The notes beneath the pieces were generated by a model. The model was not told the origin of the DNA, did no database searches, and saw only the letters and a program-made list of their open reading frames with translations. The translations under genes and the position numbers were made by a program. Source: Verrucomicrobiota bacterium (lineage in GTDB: Bacteria; Verrucomicrobiota; Verrucomicrobiia; Chthoniobacterales; Xiphinematobacteraceae). Taken from it: a stretch of DNA of 7,060 nt. The stretch lies in NCBI GenBank assembly GCA_003176035.1, contig PSRL01000108.1, positions 1 to 7,060 of the forward strand, in the 5' to 3' direction. Below, piece by piece: positions 1 through 5,937 of the stretch (positions are counted from its first letter, which is position 1; each line of letters starts with the position of its first letter).

Positions 1-708
1 CTGAAGTGGATGAATCCCGACTCGCTCGGGAACGAGATGCGCGAATTTGAATACTGGTCCCAACTTTGCCTCACAGCATTCTTTCCTTCGGTTATTCATA
101 CGCAGCCCTCATATCTTATTCGGCGAAGAACTCCATTCAAGCGACCGAACCTGTTGTGTGTCGTTGGAACACTTGGAAGCGGGAAATCTGTCGCGACGTC
201 GGTTCTAAAGCGGGAATTTGGATATACGGAAATAAATAGCGGAAAAGTAGTTGCAGAGATCCTGGGTATTCCGTCCGTGCCAAAAACATCTCGTGAAATC
301 TTTCAGAAAGCAGCGTGGGAGTTCATTAAACAGAAGGATGGTCCTGCACGACTTGCTGCCGAAATATGGAACCGGGTGGAGCGCGTTGAGAATGGAAATG
401 CGCTCATAGACGGAATTCGGCAACGAGCGACGCTGACTGAATTGAGGGCACGAGCTCAAGACAGGCGGGTGGCACTCTTGTATGTTCACACTCCGCCAAA
501 CCTAGCATTTAAGTTTTACCGTGCTCGAAGTGGAAGGGACCTCTCAATACATGACTTCCTAAGAGTCAATGATTCACCTGTCGAAGCAGAAGTGAAGGGA
601 ATGATTGGGCTGGCAGACGCTGTCCTCTATAACTGGACCGGAGAGTTTCGCTACCGGGATGCCGTCCGCCAACTAATGCAAGAAGTATCAGGGCTGGTTA
701 CAAGATGA
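1..708 (+). CDS. P-loop nucleotide kinase, UPF0200/dNMP-kinase-like (5' end possibly outside window)
   Basis: Predicted cytoplasmic nucleotide (perhaps deoxynucleoside monophosphate) kinase. Residues are numbered from the first ATG at base 10. A Walker A motif GTLGSGKS lies at 53-60, followed by NSGKVV (76-81). A Walker-B-like LIDGIRQR lies at 132-139, a basic lid-like stretch FYRARSGRD at 169-177, and LADAVLYNWTG at 201-211. This order (GxxGSGKS, (I/V)DGIR, RxxxR lid, ADxxxxN) is that of the UPF0200/dephospho-CoA-kinase-like family, whose members end much as this protein does. The family core would start near residue 47. The preceding ~46 residues are unexplained, and the frame is open to base 1, so the gene may begin upstream as part of a longer or fused protein. 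It is first of four tightly packed genes, overlapping the methyltransferase by 4 nt. Kinase fold is fairly sure; the substrate is inference. In a Kongming-like pathway it could phosphorylate a modified dNMP. Confidence 0.8.
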   Translation: MKWMNPDSLGNEMREFEYWSQLCLTAFFPSVIHTQPSYLIRRRTPFKRPNLLCVVGTLGSGKSVATSVLKREFGYTEINSGKVVAEILGIPSVPKTSREIFQKAAWEFIKQKDGPARLAAEIWNRVERVENGNALIDGIRQRATLTELRARAQDRRVALLYVHTPPNLAFKFYRARSGRDLSIHDFLRVNDSPVEAEVKGMIGLADAVLYNWTGEFRYRDAVRQLMQEVSGLVTR

Positions 709-1313
709 ACGGCGACTACGACTTAGGATATTTGGCGTCAAACTGCTTTTGGGGGCGAGACCCAGGACGATTGGTTCGTAGTCTCCAAAAGTATGTGACA
801 GACTTCTCCGGTGTCCGCGTGTTGGATGCAGGCTGCGGCGAGGGAAAGAATGCAGCTTTCTTAGCGCAGCGTGGAGCACTCGTCCGAGCCGTCGACATAT
901 CGGAAGCCGCCCTAGCAAACGGTCAATCGGCATTTGGGGCCATCAGCGGAATTCAGTGGGAACTTTCCGATGTCCGCACGATGAACATTACGGACAAGTA
1001 CGACATCGTAATTGCATACGGACTGCTACACTGTTTAGCTTCAGCGGGGGAAATCACGGATACAGTGCGAATCCTGCAGAGTGCCACGAAGGATAGTGGC
1101 TACAATATTCTGTGTGCGTTCAACTCGCGCGCTCAGGACCTTTCGGCTCATCCGGGGTTTGCACCTACTCTGCTGGATCATGATGCACTGCTCGCCTACT
1201 ACAAGGGTTGGAGGATTCTCGAAGCCAGCGATTCAGATTTGACAGAGGTACATCCCCACAATCAAATTAGGCACACCCATTCCTTAACGAGAATACTGGC
1301 TCAAAGAAACTGA
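705..1313 (+). CDS. Class I SAM-dependent methyltransferase (TehB/thiopurine-MTase-like)
   Basis: Predicted soluble small-molecule methyltransferase of 202 aa, a usual length for single-domain members. The SAM-binding motif I is at residues 39-51 (VLDAGCGEGKNAA). The acidic end of strand 2 is VDIS (63-66), SDVR (88-91) is the motif III region, and AYGLLHCL (104-111) is the motif IV equivalent. The C-terminal HPHNQIRHTHSLTRI (183-197) resembles the His-rich tail of TehB-type enzymes. There is no DNA-MTase catalytic motif (DPPY/NPPY or PCQ), so DNA or protein substrates look less likely than a small molecule. The ATG overlaps the TGA of the kinase gene (ATGA), indicating translational coupling, and no clear Shine-Dalgarno is seen. 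The SIR2 gene starts 2 nt after its stop. Its position between a nucleotide kinase and a SIR2-HAM1 pair invites the inference that it methylates a nucleotide used as a signal. The fold is sure, the substrate is not. Confidence 0.85.
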   Translation: MNGDYDLGYLASNCFWGRDPGRLVRSLQKYVTDFSGVRVLDAGCGEGKNAAFLAQRGALVRAVDISEAALANGQSAFGAISGIQWELSDVRTMNITDKYDIVIAYGLLHCLASAGEITDTVRILQSATKDSGYNILCAFNSRAQDLSAHPGFAPTLLDHDALLAYYKGWRILEASDSDLTEVHPHNQIRHTHSLTRILAQRN

Positions 1314-1315
1314 CC

Positions 1316-2164
1316 ATGGCCGTCACGTGTCCAGATGAGCTGCGCGACGTATACGAAGCGGGGAGGCTAATACCGTTCATCGGAGCCGGTATATCGATGT
1401 CGGTTACATGGCGTGACCACCCAGGTGGCCCGCAAAAACGTGGTCCGTCTTGGCAGGAGATGGTTAATGAGGCTGCCCGCAAACTAGGCTTTTCGGACCC
1501 AATACTCGCGCGAGTGCGAGGTACAGATCTTCAGATACTTGAATATTTTAAGCTGAAGAATGAAGGCTTTCACCCGCTTACTAATTGGCTATATGCCGAG
1601 ATGCGTCCTCCCGATGAGGCACTGCGACGTTCCGCCATTCACGAGAAGCTTGCACAGTTAGTGAAATGCAAGCTGATCTATACAACTAACTACGACGATT
1701 TTATTGAACGTAGCTTAATGTTAAATGGAAGACAGTCTAAGAGGGTTGCTGTAGAGTCGGATATGGTCAAGTCAATGGCGGGCGATGTTTGTGAAGTGGT
1801 CAAATTCCACGGTGACTTTAACTTTCCACAACATATGGTGCTCTCTGAATTTGATTACGAGCAGCGCTTAACATTGGAGACTGTCATGGACTATCGGTTT
1901 CGATCGGACATGCTGGGGAGAATGGTTCTCTTTTTGGGCTACAGCTTCAGGGATCCGAACGTTTCCTACCTGTTCACGCGGATGAATGTCAATTTCAAGA
2001 AGCTGCCAGGAGCTCCTTCTGGTCGCCGGGCTTACATCACGGTTGCTGATCCATCAGATTTTGAGATTGAGCTTTTTCGCGCGCGGAACATAGAAGTGAT
2101 TCCGATTAGCAGCGGAGACCAGACTGGTCAAATTGCTGAACTCCTCGAAGCGATGAAAGGTTAG
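1316..2164 (+). CDS. SIR2-family protein, predicted NADase effector (KomC-like)
   Basis: A stand-alone 282-aa SIR2-like domain of the kind used by anti-phage systems to hydrolyse NAD+. Key motifs are in order: FIGAGIS (21-27, nucleotide-binding loop), YTTNYDDF (122-129, with the conserved Asn at 125), VKFHGDF (162-168, with the catalytic-type His at 165) and LFLGYSFRDPN (205-215). Both the Asn and His typical of active SIR2 NADases are present, so activity is expected. There is no zinc-binding Cys tetrad as in deacetylase sirtuins, no membrane segment and no added STALD, TIR or helical domain. GAGIS close to the N-terminus supports this start, which lies 2 nt after the methyltransferase stop. 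The next gene, a HAM1-fold protein, starts 3 nt downstream. SIR2 beside HAM1 is the KomC-KomB arrangement of the Kongming defence system. Assignment to the SIR2 family is confident; the role as suicidal NAD+ depletion effector is inferred from family and context. Confidence 0.88.
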   Translation: MAVTCPDELRDVYEAGRLIPFIGAGISMSVTWRDHPGGPQKRGPSWQEMVNEAARKLGFSDPILARVRGTDLQILEYFKLKNEGFHPLTNWLYAEMRPPDEALRRSAIHEKLAQLVKCKLIYTTNYDDFIERSLMLNGRQSKRVAVESDMVKSMAGDVCEVVKFHGDFNFPQHMVLSEFDYEQRLTLETVMDYRFRSDMLGRMVLFLGYSFRDPNVSYLFTRMNVNFKKLPGAPSGRRAYITVADPSDFEIELFRARNIEVIPISSGDQTGQIAELLEAMKG

Positions 2165-2167
2165 TTC

Positions 2168-2824
2168 ATGGCGGAGACTACAATTCAAGTCGTTTATGTG
2201 ACGTCCAGCGAGTTTAAGTCGAAGGAAAATCGAATATTTGCGGATAAATACGTTTTAGCAGATGGAACTGCAGTGCGCGATAAGTTTCGCTTTGAGATTA
2301 GGCCCGTTCCGATAAAAGAAATCCTCGAAGTAAGGATTGAAGCAATGGTGATGGAGGAGGTCACGAAGGCATACAGCCAGCTTAAAGTTCCATGCATCGT
2401 GGAGCACGCAGGTCTGGTTTTTGATGGATACGAGGCAGAATCATACCCAGGCGGCCTTACAAAACCGATGTGGAACGCGTTGAAGGGTCGATTTGTCCAG
2501 GAAACGCAGTCAGCCGGGAGAGCCGCAACGGCGCGGGCCGTCGTAGCCTATTGCGACGGAAAGAGCGTGATTACTTTTATCGGCGAAACTAAGGGAACTA
2601 TTATTCAATTTCCGCGAGGGAAGACTCAATTCTATTGGGATACAGTATTTGTCCCGGAAGATCCTAACGGTAAAACTAGGACGAAAACTTATGCAGAAAT
2701 TGTTGACGATCCTGACCTTGGCATCGAGTACAAGGTGCTAAACTTGTCTCAGTCATCAAAGGCCATGGAAAAATTTCTGAACTATCGGTTACTTAACCCT
2801 CCAGAGTTTTGGCCACGCTGCTGA
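2168..2824 (+). CDS. HAM1/ITPase-fold protein with altered active site, probable nucleotide sensor (KomB-like)
   Basis: A 218-aa protein with the layout of HAM1/RdgB/ITPA pyrophosphatases, which normally hydrolyse dITP, ITP and XTP to monophosphates. The N-terminal VVYVTSSEFKSKE (8-20) corresponds to the family's (F/V)xTxNxxKxxE. VEHAGLVFDG (78-87) followed by YPGGLTK (93-99) matches (V/D)(E/D)D(T/S)GL...PG. RAATARAVVAYCDG, FIGETKGTI and FPRGKTQFYWDTVFVP (118-163) match the C-terminal purine-recognition half, where FGYDPxF is usual. The Asp of EDxGL, the general base or metal-binding residue, is His80 here, and the N-terminal Asn is Ser. This suggests a protein that binds a noncanonical nucleotide but hydrolyses it poorly or not at all. 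An AAAGG ribosome site stands 7 nt before the ATG. As last gene after SIR2 it fits a KomB-like sensor partner. Fold is confident; loss of catalysis is inferred. Confidence 0.85.
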   Translation: MAETTIQVVYVTSSEFKSKENRIFADKYVLADGTAVRDKFRFEIRPVPIKEILEVRIEAMVMEEVTKAYSQLKVPCIVEHAGLVFDGYEAESYPGGLTKPMWNALKGRFVQETQSAGRAATARAVVAYCDGKSVITFIGETKGTIIQFPRGKTQFYWDTVFVPEDPNGKTRTKTYAEIVDDPDLGIEYKVLNLSQSSKAMEKFLNYRLLNPPEFWPRC

Positions 2825-2860
2825 GCAAAGCATATCGGCTCCATCACGCACGAGTTGTTC

Positions 2861-2878
2861 CCAACTGCGTTGGCTTTT
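2861..2878 (+). terminator. Weak candidate terminator hairpin between convergent genes
   Basis: CCAAC-TGC-GTTGG forms a 5-bp stem with a 3-nt loop, followed by CTTTT, in the 62-nt spacer between the HAM1-like stop and the ThyX stop. The stem is short and the T-run brief, so termination by it is uncertain. Read on the - strand the hairpin has no T-tract. Confidence 0.3.
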
Positions 2879-2886
2879 GGGAAAAA

Positions 2887-3708
2887 CTAAGTAGCGCTTC
2901 GACCCTTCACCGAGTGCGCAGTATGCACAATGATCGGGCCATCGGTGAGTTCAGAAACTTCGAAATCTGAGAACAGTGCTGGAGCTTCTGGCCTCAGAAT
3001 CTCCAGCACTCTCGCGGCGACGTTTCGCATTTCGAGATCGCCGGGAATGGTACCTCGCGTTTTGAGGAAATAGCGCCAGGAGCGCGCATTGGCTGTGACC
3101 ATGATCTTGGTTGCAGTAGCATTCGGCAGAACGCTTCGAGCAGCTGAACGGATTGCGCGCCTAACTTCTCGTTTTTGAATCGAATGAGCTTGATCCGCTT
3201 CCATTGCGTTCAATGTTTCTAAGATCTCGGCGTACGCAGTTCTCGCGTTATTCACCGCATTTTCCCACGCTCGTCGAGCGGCCGGATATTGAGCTAAGTG
3301 TCCTGGTGGGATGAATTCCGCAGTTGTCTCATCATGGTACTGCTGGCTAAGCTGACTGAAAGAAAACCCTGCGCGATGTCTTACCAGCTGATGAGTAAAT
3401 GCCCGGGTGACACCAGAGATTAGCAAGGTCCAGGACGCATGTTCTAAGACGCTCTCGTGACCCATTGCAATCAGATTGTCGATATATGCGTTTGTGTCAC
3501 GCGGCGACTGCGCCTCGCCGAAGGACATGTAACACACGCGTCCGCTTACTTCCACAAGTTCTTCGGCTTGAGTTGCACGATGAGTTCGACGCCATTCGGT
3601 TTTCTCGTCAGACAAAAAGCTTTGCAAGCCAGTGATGTTAAGGGAAGGTCGGCTTACGAGATATATGCGTACGCGCTGACTACTTTCCGAACGAATATTT
3701 TTGCTCAT
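2887..3708 (-). CDS. thyX: Flavin-dependent thymidylate synthase, variant motif
   Basis: ThyX makes dTMP from dUMP using methylene-THF, with FAD/NADPH as reductant, as a homotetramer in the cytoplasm. Seen here: HESVLEHASWTL (84-95), the HExxLEHxxxxF element of the family; HQLVRHRAGFSFSQLSQQY (106-124) at the ThyX signature; RSVLPNATAT (191-200); and TANARSWRYFLKTRG (205-219). The length of 273 aa is normal to slightly long. Two deviations stand out. The signature has eight instead of seven residues between RHR and the conserved Ser, and the usual (S)xRY is SQQY, losing the Arg that contacts dUMP in characterised enzymes. The AQxEIR element near the C-terminus reads GDLEMR. The start codon overlaps the stop of the upstream dCTP-deaminase-like gene (ATGA), so the two are co-translated. 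It could be a divergent but active ThyX or one with a changed substrate. Family is confident; activity is open. Confidence 0.88.
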   Translation of the reverse strand: MSKNIRSESSQRVRIYLVSRPSLNITGLQSFLSDEKTEWRRTHRATQAEELVEVSGRVCYMSFGEAQSPRDTNAYIDNLIAMGHESVLEHASWTLLISGVTRAFTHQLVRHRAGFSFSQLSQQYHDETTAEFIPPGHLAQYPAARRAWENAVNNARTAYAEILETLNAMEADQAHSIQKREVRRAIRSAARSVLPNATATKIMVTANARSWRYFLKTRGTIPGDLEMRNVAARVLEILRPEAPALFSDFEVSELTDGPIIVHTAHSVKGRSAT

Positions 3709-4586
3709 TTGCTTGGTCGAAGCTTTTTTTCGAGCACTGCCGTTCTTTCCTCGAGGCGATCTATCCTAATCCGTTGTCCTATGGAATCTTGCTGCTGTGA
3801 TCGTAGCGTCTCGAGTGCTCCGTCAAGCCTTTTAGTTTCAACAAATTGTTCGCGCATTGTGTCCACTTTTGTCTCCAACTTGGAAACTGGCGAGTAAAAG
3901 CCAAAGAAGGCGATGATCGCTGCGATAAACAAGCTAGAAAGTATCCCCGTGATCGCGATTAATCGGTTCGACCGCTGCTCAAGTCTTTGAAACGCGGTGT
4001 TCGCAGCTGCGACTTCCTCACGAGCAATATCTCTCGCACGAGCAGTCATATCGGCAAAGTCAGGTGCCAAATAGCGGAGGTCCCGGGTATTCGGACTTCT
4101 TCCCGGTTCTCCATTTCTGCGCGTCGTCCAGCCTTTTCGAGGCTGCTGGCTTGTCTTAAACAAGATGAGAGTCCCAACACGGTCATGAACTTTGAGGGGC
4201 TGCGGCTCATGTCCCATGTTGATCACTGTGAATTTCAACGGTCCCTTGTATTCCGGATCCACATGGCCAGCGTTGGTAACTAGAAGGGCTTTAACAGCGA
4301 AATGAGCAGGGGGGAATGCTAAACCGCCCACATCATCAAGGAGGCTCAGCATTTCTGAGGACCGAATGAGCACCGTGCCTCCGGGACGAAGTAAGTAATC
4401 GTCCAATGGGTGATTCTCTCCTCCGGCTTGCTCCGCAGAGGCGCCTGGGAGATAGATACCACCGATGTGAAGGTCGATCGATGATGGTTGGATTGGCGAT
4501 TCACTTGTGAAGGGATCCGGCGGCACATCTACACCACTAATGATCTTGCGGTCGATTAAACCTAGAAGTTCGTGATCTGACAGCAT
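3705..4586 (-). CDS. Membrane-anchored dCTP deaminase/dUTPase-fold protein, predicted deaminase-inactive
   Basis: The N-terminal domain (about 1-145 of 293 aa) has the dCTP deaminase/dUTPase trimeric fold: MLSDHELL at the start, QPSSIDLHIG (33-42), VTNAGHVDPEYKGPLKF (103-119) and VHDRVGTLILF (133-143). Aligned by eye to Dcd, the RSSLAR stretch is replaced by PAHFAV (residues 93-98) and the catalytic Glu position by Thr120, so dCTP deamination is unlikely. The Asp of VDPEYKG is kept. A linker rich in Ala, Arg and Glu leads to one transmembrane helix (about 209-231, LIAITGILSSLF onward), then a heptad-like coiled coil (about 233-289). Basic residues before the helix suggest a cytoplasmic N-terminal domain and an extracytoplasmic coiled coil. 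The start at 4586 was chosen because the family begins with MLSD and a GAGG site lies 5 nt upstream. An ATG at 4721 would add 45 unconserved residues. It is first gene of an operon with ThyX. A membrane-bound nucleotide sensor is one reading. Confidence 0.8.
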   Translation of the reverse strand: MLSDHELLGLIDRKIISGVDVPPDPFTSESPIQPSSIDLHIGGIYLPGASAEQAGGENHPLDDYLLRPGGTVLIRSSEMLSLLDDVGGLAFPPAHFAVKALLVTNAGHVDPEYKGPLKFTVINMGHEPQPLKVHDRVGTLILFKTSQQPRKGWTTRRNGEPGRSPNTRDLRYLAPDFADMTARARDIAREEVAAANTAFQRLEQRSNRLIAITGILSSLFIAAIIAFFGFYSPVSKLETKVDTMREQFVETKRLDGALETLRSQQQDSIGQRIRIDRLEERTAVLEKKLRPSK

Positions 4587-4591
4587 TCCTA

Positions 4592-4595
4592 CCTC
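4592..4595 (-). promoter_or_regulatory. Ribosome binding site deciding the start of the dCTP deaminase-like gene
   Basis: GAGG on the - strand, 5 nt before the ATG at 4586-4584. The farther in-frame ATG at 4721 has no comparable site. Together with the MLSD N-terminus typical of the dCTP deaminase family, it favours the shorter protein. Confidence 0.6.
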
Positions 4596-4633
4596 ACAGC
4601 TAATGAGCGGCTCGGGTAAGGCAAACAGTTTCA

Positions 4634-4654
4634 CAAGGGTTTTGAGTAACCTTG
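4634..4654. repeat. Small inverted repeat upstream of the dCTP deaminase-like gene
   Basis: CAAGGgTT-ttgagt-AACCTTG is a 7-bp interrupted inverted repeat with one bulged base and a 6-nt centre. It lies 48 bp upstream of the start at 4586, in the divergent spacer shared with the DUF5677-like gene. It could be an operator or a leader hairpin of the dcd-like/thyX operon. There is no independent support, and I could not find a convincing -35/-10 pair on either strand here. Confidence 0.25.
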
Positions 4655-4831
4655 CTAGTTTCTTGATTAACCTGTGCACGCTGGAGTTGTAGCCCAAGAA
4701 TTTAACGCAGATTCCCTTCAAAGCTATCTGCTTGGGACGACCGCGTCAAAGGGCTCTGTGAGCCGGTTGCACCACCTGTAGCCTCATACCCACCGCCTCA
4801 GCACAGGAGTGCATCATGAGACAATCTCTCG

Positions 4832-5548
4832 ATGGGTTGGGACAGCCAGGCTGCGACACACACCGATCAGGCGTTCCCAGGTTCGAGTGCTGCTCTAAGC
4901 TTGATACACGCTCGCATTCTGCTTCTCCTTGATGTCGCTCCTCATAAGCCATATTCCAACGTGGAGCAACACATAGTCGGTATTTTGAGCAATGCGAACA
5001 CGACCATACACACGGCTTATCAACTCTGGCGCAACGGTAGGCTCCTTCAAACGGGAATACTCTTGCGTAATTCCATAGAAGCCAGCGCTTTCGCTGTCCA
5101 ACTCCACAGCGAGCCGACAATTCATAGCCAATATCTCAGCGGACAATTGTCGTCGACGAAGGCGATCGCCAAGGCAGCGAAAGTCCTCGGTCCCACAGGT
5201 CCAAACATCAAGGAACAGTATGATGAGCTTTCGAAGCACTTTGTCCATATCGGGCCTCTGCAGAGGGCATCTCTCACGTGGCACATTGACATACGCAAAG
5301 ACAAAATACCTTTGCAGGTTGTGCTTCTAGATCTGAAATGGGCCTACTATTTGCTCGAGGTCTGCGCTGAGTTCTGCCTATTTCACCGAATGTCAGACGG
5401 TCGTTACTGGCGAAGAAGTGCTAATCATTTGGCTTTTGAACCAACAGCAGAAGCGGAGAAATGGCTAAGCGGTTTCATTGAGAAGGATATCGATGAAGTG
5501 CAAAAGGCGTTACAGAAGGGTGGTTCCATCGCCATGCCGACAATCTGA
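4832..5548 (+). CDS. Hypothetical helical protein, DUF5677/HEPN-like
   Basis: A 238-aa, mostly alpha-helical soluble protein of unknown function. Residues 70-90 (RLLQTGILLRNSIEASAFAV and on) resemble the LxR(x)xxEa helix of DUF5677-like proteins, and YDELSKHFVHIGPL (130-143) resembles their YxxxSxxvH element. These are HEPN-like helical bundles often seen in accessory regions. The RxxxxH ribonuclease motif of HEPN toxins is not evident, so no nuclease activity is claimed. A hydrophobic stretch at 21-34 (ALSLIHARILLLLD) contains charged residues and looks like an amphipathic helix rather than a membrane segment. An in-frame stop at 4817 limits the start to 4832 or later; no good ribosome site precedes it. 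It is divergent from the dcd-like/thyX operon and is followed by 424 bp without a clear gene, so it is probably a single-gene unit. A link to the neighbouring defence-like modules rests only on position. Confidence 0.65.
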   Translation: MGWDSQAATHTDQAFPGSSAALSLIHARILLLLDVAPHKPYSNVEQHIVGILSNANTTIHTAYQLWRNGRLLQTGILLRNSIEASAFAVQLHSEPTIHSQYLSGQLSSTKAIAKAAKVLGPTGPNIKEQYDELSKHFVHIGPLQRASLTWHIDIRKDKIPLQVVLLDLKWAYYLLEVCAEFCLFHRMSDGRYWRRSANHLAFEPTAEAEKWLSGFIEKDIDEVQKALQKGGSIAMPTI

Positions 5549-5611
5549 AGCCGCGTTGTTCTGCCCTTGTTTTGCCTTCCCTTAATGATCCAAGCTGCCA
5601 AAACAAAATAC

Positions 5612-5652
5612 GGGATCCTTCGACAAGCTCAAAATGACAAACCGAGGATCCC
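5612..5652. repeat. REP-like intergenic inverted repeat
   Basis: GGGATCCT (5612-5619) and AGGATCCC (5645-5652) are perfect 8-bp inverted arms around a 25-nt centre. The inner sequence TTCGACAAGCTCAAAATGAC closely resembles a dispersed intergenic repeat core (CCTTCGACAAGCTCAGGATGAC type) that I recall from Acidobacteriota and other phyla. It lies 64 bp after the DUF5677-like stop and might double as a transcript-end hairpin, though no T-tract follows. Confidence 0.5.
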
Positions 5653-5663
5653 ATTCGGCTTTA

Positions 5664-5813
5664 GATTCTATTCGTAGCGCCGGGCCACCACGGGATTCGC
5701 CCTTGCGGCGCGATGGCTGGCAGGTAACTGGCAAGCAGGATCACGCTAATCCGAAGCGCAACCCGATAGTTTGCAGCACGCATGATTTCGTCAATGATGT
5801 GTTGTTTGTTCAT
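5664..5813 (-). pseudogene. Possible remnant of an HNH-associated gene start
   Basis: On the - strand from 5813 the frame begins MNKQHIIDEIMRAAN, resembling the N-terminus of homing-endonuclease-associated repeat and HNH proteins (MNKExIIeEIkRtA). After about 15 codons the similarity stops; the rest is hydrophobic and unlike the family's NGGxPLGrxrF continuation. There is no ribosome site upstream. It may be decayed or a chance match. Confidence 0.15.
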
Positions 5814-5922
5814 GCGTGAGCAGACTGATGACACCACATAGCCCCACAATTCCAAATTAGGATTTGCGTCCTTTTCTTGAACCCTCCGAGGACCCTAGCG
5901 CAACGTCTGCGCTGCCCATAAG

Positions 5923-5937
5923 AGGTCATAATAGGTC
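5923..5937 (+). promoter_or_regulatory. AGGTC direct repeat just upstream of the -35 box
   Basis: Two AGGTC copies start 10 bp apart (AGGTC-ATAAT-AGGTC), about one helical turn, and end directly before the TTGACG -35 box of the ParB-like gene. The position suits a regulator binding next to RNA polymerase. Two 5-bp copies could be chance. Confidence 0.25.

Noticed and set aside
2168..2824. Annotation as an ordinary housekeeping RdgB/ITPase
   Set aside because: The catalytic Asp is replaced by His and the gene is packed behind a SIR2 gene, both unlike housekeeping rdgB.
3457..3897. 146-codon + strand open frame across the thyX/dcd-like junction
   Set aside because: It is antisense to two genes with clear family motifs, has no ribosome site, and its product looks like low-quality shadow coding.
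4587..4721. N-terminal extension of the dCTP deaminase-like protein by 45 residues from an ATG at 4721
   Set aside because: The family normally begins at MLSD, the ATG at 4586 has a GAGG site at 5 nt, and the extension shows no family similarity.
4752..4764. Perfect small hairpin GGCTC-TGT-GAGCC as a terminator
   Set aside because: No T-tract follows on either strand and no gene ends there, so it is probably a chance palindrome.
4746..5284. Long - strand open frames antisense to the DUF5677-like gene
   Set aside because: Cys/Arg-rich products without family features overlap a + strand frame with more protein-like, helical composition.
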